Shown: piece by piece, positions 62,174-64,000 of the stretch
Layout: each line of letters begins with the position of its first letter
How positions within the stretch are numbered: position 1 is the stretch's first letter
Assembly (NCBI GenBank): GCA_027490995.1
Contig: JAIXWY010000011.1
Span: forward strand, 1,488,001-1,552,000
Reading direction: 5' to 3'
Length of the DNA: 64,000 nucleotides
Source: Opitutaceae bacterium
Lineage (GTDB): Bacteria; Verrucomicrobiota; Verrucomicrobiia; Opitutales; Opitutaceae
Notes under the pieces: model-generated
What the model saw: the letters and a program-made list of their open reading frames with translations, nothing else
Told to the model about the DNA's origin: nothing
Database searches by the model: none
Made by a program: the position numbers and the translations under genes

Positions 62174-63859
62174 TCAGGCGTTGGCCACCGCGCGAGCGGG
62201 GCGATGGTGGAGCGACTCGCCCTCGACGAAAGGCAACGCCGCCCACGGGGAGGAATCGAGTACGACACCGGTTTCCGGCACCGCCGCGTACGACAGGCCA
62301 CGGAGCGCCGGGACGTCGGCCGCCAGTCGGCCCCACACGCCCGCGAGATCAGACGGTTCGGCCGAGCCGCCGGCCGCCGTGATCAGCCGTGCGAGCACAT
62401 CAAGGTCATCGAAGGCGCCCACCGGGCCGGCCACCGCTTTAGCGAAGCGCTGCAGACGGAACTGCTGGTTGACCATCGTGCCGGACTTCTCGAAGACCGT
62501 GAGGGTCGGGATGACCACCGCTCCCGCCACGCTCGAAGCGCAGACCTGCGTGCCCAGGTAGATCACCGAGACCTTGGCGAGCTGGGCGGCCGAGAGACCG
62601 GCGGCCATGAGATCCTCGCCGACCGAGACCACAGTGCGCACCTCGCCGCGATCGATCGCAGTGCCCAGCTCATCGAGGTAGGACTGCGGAAGCGCGTCGA
62701 TCAGCCCCGTCACCAAGGCCCCGCGCACGTTCGGATTGCGGTCCGCCGAGACGAGAATGCCATCGCCGGAGTCGGTGCGGGAAACCAGATAAGCCGGCGC
62801 CTTGAGCGCGCGCGCCAGTTGGCGCGTCATGAACTGTTCCTCGACGCTGCTCTGACCGGAGCCCACGACAGCCGCGAGACCCGGAGAGAGCCGGAGAATC
62901 GTCTCGGCCCGCGCGAGCAGGGCGGCGAGGGAATCCTTGGCGACGAGTCGCGACTCGGCGCGGACGGCCTTGTAGAGCAGACGACCGCTGTCGGCCATCC
63001 ACGTGTCGTTTACCTCGTCATTGCGGCGCGGCGTGATCCGGTAGATGACGCCCTCGCGGGACCAGACGACGGTGTTGGCGCCGACGGAGGATTCGGTGTC
63101 GAGGCTGTTCGTCTGCTTGAGGAACCAGACGCGCATCTTGAACCGGAAGTCGGTCGAGGTCAGCGCGCCGACCGGGCAGATATCGACAGTATTGAGCGAG
63201 TAGTTGTTCTCGAGCTTGCGGCCTGGGTAGCAGGTGAGCGTCGAGTAGCTACCGCGATCGATGAACCCGAGGACATCGTCCTTGGCGATTTCCTTGGAGA
63301 AACGGATACAGCGCGAGCAGAGGATGCAGCGCTCATCGTCGAGCGTGACGCGCGGCCCGAGCTGGGTGCGCTTCGGCTTGACGTTCTTCTGTTCAACGAA
63401 GCGGGAGTAGCCGCGGCCGTAGCCCGTGGACTGTTCCTGGAGCTTGCACTCGCCGGCTTGGTCGCAGATCGGGCAATCGAGCGGGTGATTGATGAGGAGG
63501 AACTCCATCACGCCCTCGCGGCAGTCTTTGATCTGCGGCGTCTGCGTGCGGATGTGCAGCCCCGGGGATGCGTTGGTCGCGCAGCCGATTTGTGGGCGCG
63601 GGATCCAGTTGATCTTCTGGCGACCGGTGGCCGGGTCGATCACGGGCGCCTTGGTCGCCGGATCGACGGCGGGCATACCCATCTCGACGAGGCACATGCG
63701 GCAGTTGCCGACCACGCTCAGCTTGGGGTGGTAGCAGTAATGCGGCACGTCCACCCCGACCAGCCGGGCGGCTTCGATCACGTTCGTGCCCTTGGGCACG
63801 GCGATCTCCTTGCCGTCGATGTTGACGGTGACGAGCTCGGTCTTGGCGGGCGAAGTCAT
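62174..63859 (-). CDS. nuoG: NADH-quinone oxidoreductase subunit G (short form)
   Basis: This 561-residue peripheral subunit carries the [2Fe-2S] N1b and [4Fe-4S] N4 and N5 clusters. C42, C53, C56 and C93 lie in the ferredoxin part; H125, C129, C132 and C138 are the N5-type ligands; C178, C181, C184 and C228 match the N4 cluster. VGANTVVWSREGVIYRITPRRNDEVNDTWMADSGRLLYKAV begins the molybdopterin-oxidoreductase-like part. It is about 100-350 residues shorter than the E. coli or Thermus proteins, so this domain is truncated. The gene follows nuoF by 26 bases. Confidence 0.93.
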   Translation of the reverse strand: MTSPAKTELVTVNIDGKEIAVPKGTNVIEAARLVGVDVPHYCYHPKLSVVGNCRMCLVEMGMPAVDPATKAPVIDPATGRQKINWIPRPQIGCATNASPGLHIRTQTPQIKDCREGVMEFLLINHPLDCPICDQAGECKLQEQSTGYGRGYSRFVEQKNVKPKRTQLGPRVTLDDERCILCSRCIRFSKEIAKDDVLGFIDRGSYSTLTCYPGRKLENNYSLNTVDICPVGALTSTDFRFKMRVWFLKQTNSLDTESSVGANTVVWSREGVIYRITPRRNDEVNDTWMADSGRLLYKAVRAESRLVAKDSLAALLARAETILRLSPGLAAVVGSGQSSVEEQFMTRQLARALKAPAYLVSRTDSGDGILVSADRNPNVRGALVTGLIDALPQSYLDELGTAIDRGEVRTVVSVGEDLMAAGLSAAQLAKVSVIYLGTQVCASSVAGAVVIPTLTVFEKSGTMVNQQFRLQRFAKAVAGPVGAFDDLDVLARLITAAGGSAEPSDLAGVWGRLAADVPALRGLSYAAVPETGVVLDSSPWAALPFVEGESLHHRPARAVANA

Positions 63860-63885
63860 TGCGCGAGGAAAGAAGGAACGGACAC

Positions 63886-64000
63886 TCAGGCGAGGGGGAC
63901 AGCCGGGGCGGCGGCGGACTTGCGGGACTCTGGGTACGCCTTGAATTCATCCCCGAACTTGGCGAGGAAGCTTTGGGTCGGCCACGAGCAGGCCTCGCCG
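63886..64000 (-). CDS. nuoF: NADH-quinone oxidoreductase subunit F, C-terminal end (5' part outside window)
   Basis: Only the last 37 residues lie in the window. The sequence GEACSWPTQSFLAKFGDEF matches the end of NuoF, the NADH- and FMN-binding subunit, and the tail KAYPESRKSAAAPAVPLA is variable. It sits directly before nuoG, as expected for a nuoEFGHIJKLMN cluster. Confidence 0.85.
   Translation of the reverse strand, partial: GEACSWPTQSFLAKFGDEFKAYPESRKSAAAPAVPLA

Noticed and set aside
1..64000. tRNA, rRNA, CRISPR arrays, insertion sequences, prophage or origin features
   Set aside because: I looked through the intergenic stretches for cloverleafs, regular direct repeats, transposase genes and DnaA-box clusters and saw none. 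A tRNAscan or CRISPR search would be the decisive check.

Overview
The window reads as chromosomal DNA of a GC-rich, free-living heterotroph, most likely a member of the Verrucomicrobiota near the Opitutaceae. The pointers are a PVC-type fusion protein (SGNH domain, sorbosone-dehydrogenase-like propeller, HEAT repeats and a CxxCH haem domain), several Gfo/Idh/MocA oxidoreductases (two of them exported), a CE15-like esterase, a XylR-type regulator next to a GH2 mannosidase, and a short NuoG. This placement rests on gene content alone. I see no rRNA, tRNA, CRISPR array, insertion sequence or phage gene. Coding density is high and no gene-free gap exceeds 300 bases.

Layout. 1-3305: a zinc alcohol dehydrogenase cut by the window edge, an ABC-F ATPase (Uup type) and thymidine kinase. 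3370-11853: a carbohydrate-catabolism block with a sugar-phosphate isomerase/epimerase, two Gfo/Idh/MocA proteins, the 1427-residue PVC fusion and a PfkB sugar kinase. 11966-23876: membrane and cell-surface genes, namely a GT39-like glycosyltransferase, a pseudo-rhomboid, an ExeM/NucH-like secreted nuclease, a coiled-coil protein, two divergent paralogous lipoproteins, a HEAT-like protein coupled to a Tat-exported oxidoreductase, and a small zinc-ribbon membrane protein. 23889-31569: a CE15-like esterase, a GYF-RDD membrane protein, an oligopeptide-binding lipoprotein, RmuC, an OGG1-type 8-oxoguanine glycosylase and a VOC protein.

31646-38775 (minus strand) is the most unusual part: six tightly coupled genes encoding a TPR protein, a membrane-anchored protein, an ExbB/TolQ-like proton channel, two ExbD/TolR-like proteins, and a membrane-anchored protein with a degenerate von Willebrand A-like domain where a TonB or TolA would be expected. 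Its first gene starts at an AT-rich promoter-like island shared with a divergent ApbE flavin transferase.

39801-54476: a YfhO-like giant membrane protein, two exported proteins of unknown function, an AraC regulator, a XylR regulator divergent from beta-mannosidase, PrmB, a second pseudo-rhomboid with a zinc ribbon, a secreted tandem TonB-C protein and an unusual double-domain ThyX. 54559-64000 (minus): the respiratory complex I genes nuoF (C-terminal end only), G, H, I, J, K, L, M and N.

Most start codons follow pyrimidine-rich leaders without a Shine-Dalgarno sequence, whereas three genes inside the Exb-like operon have strong ones. Starts were chosen from homology, signal peptides and overlap geometry, and several remain uncertain.
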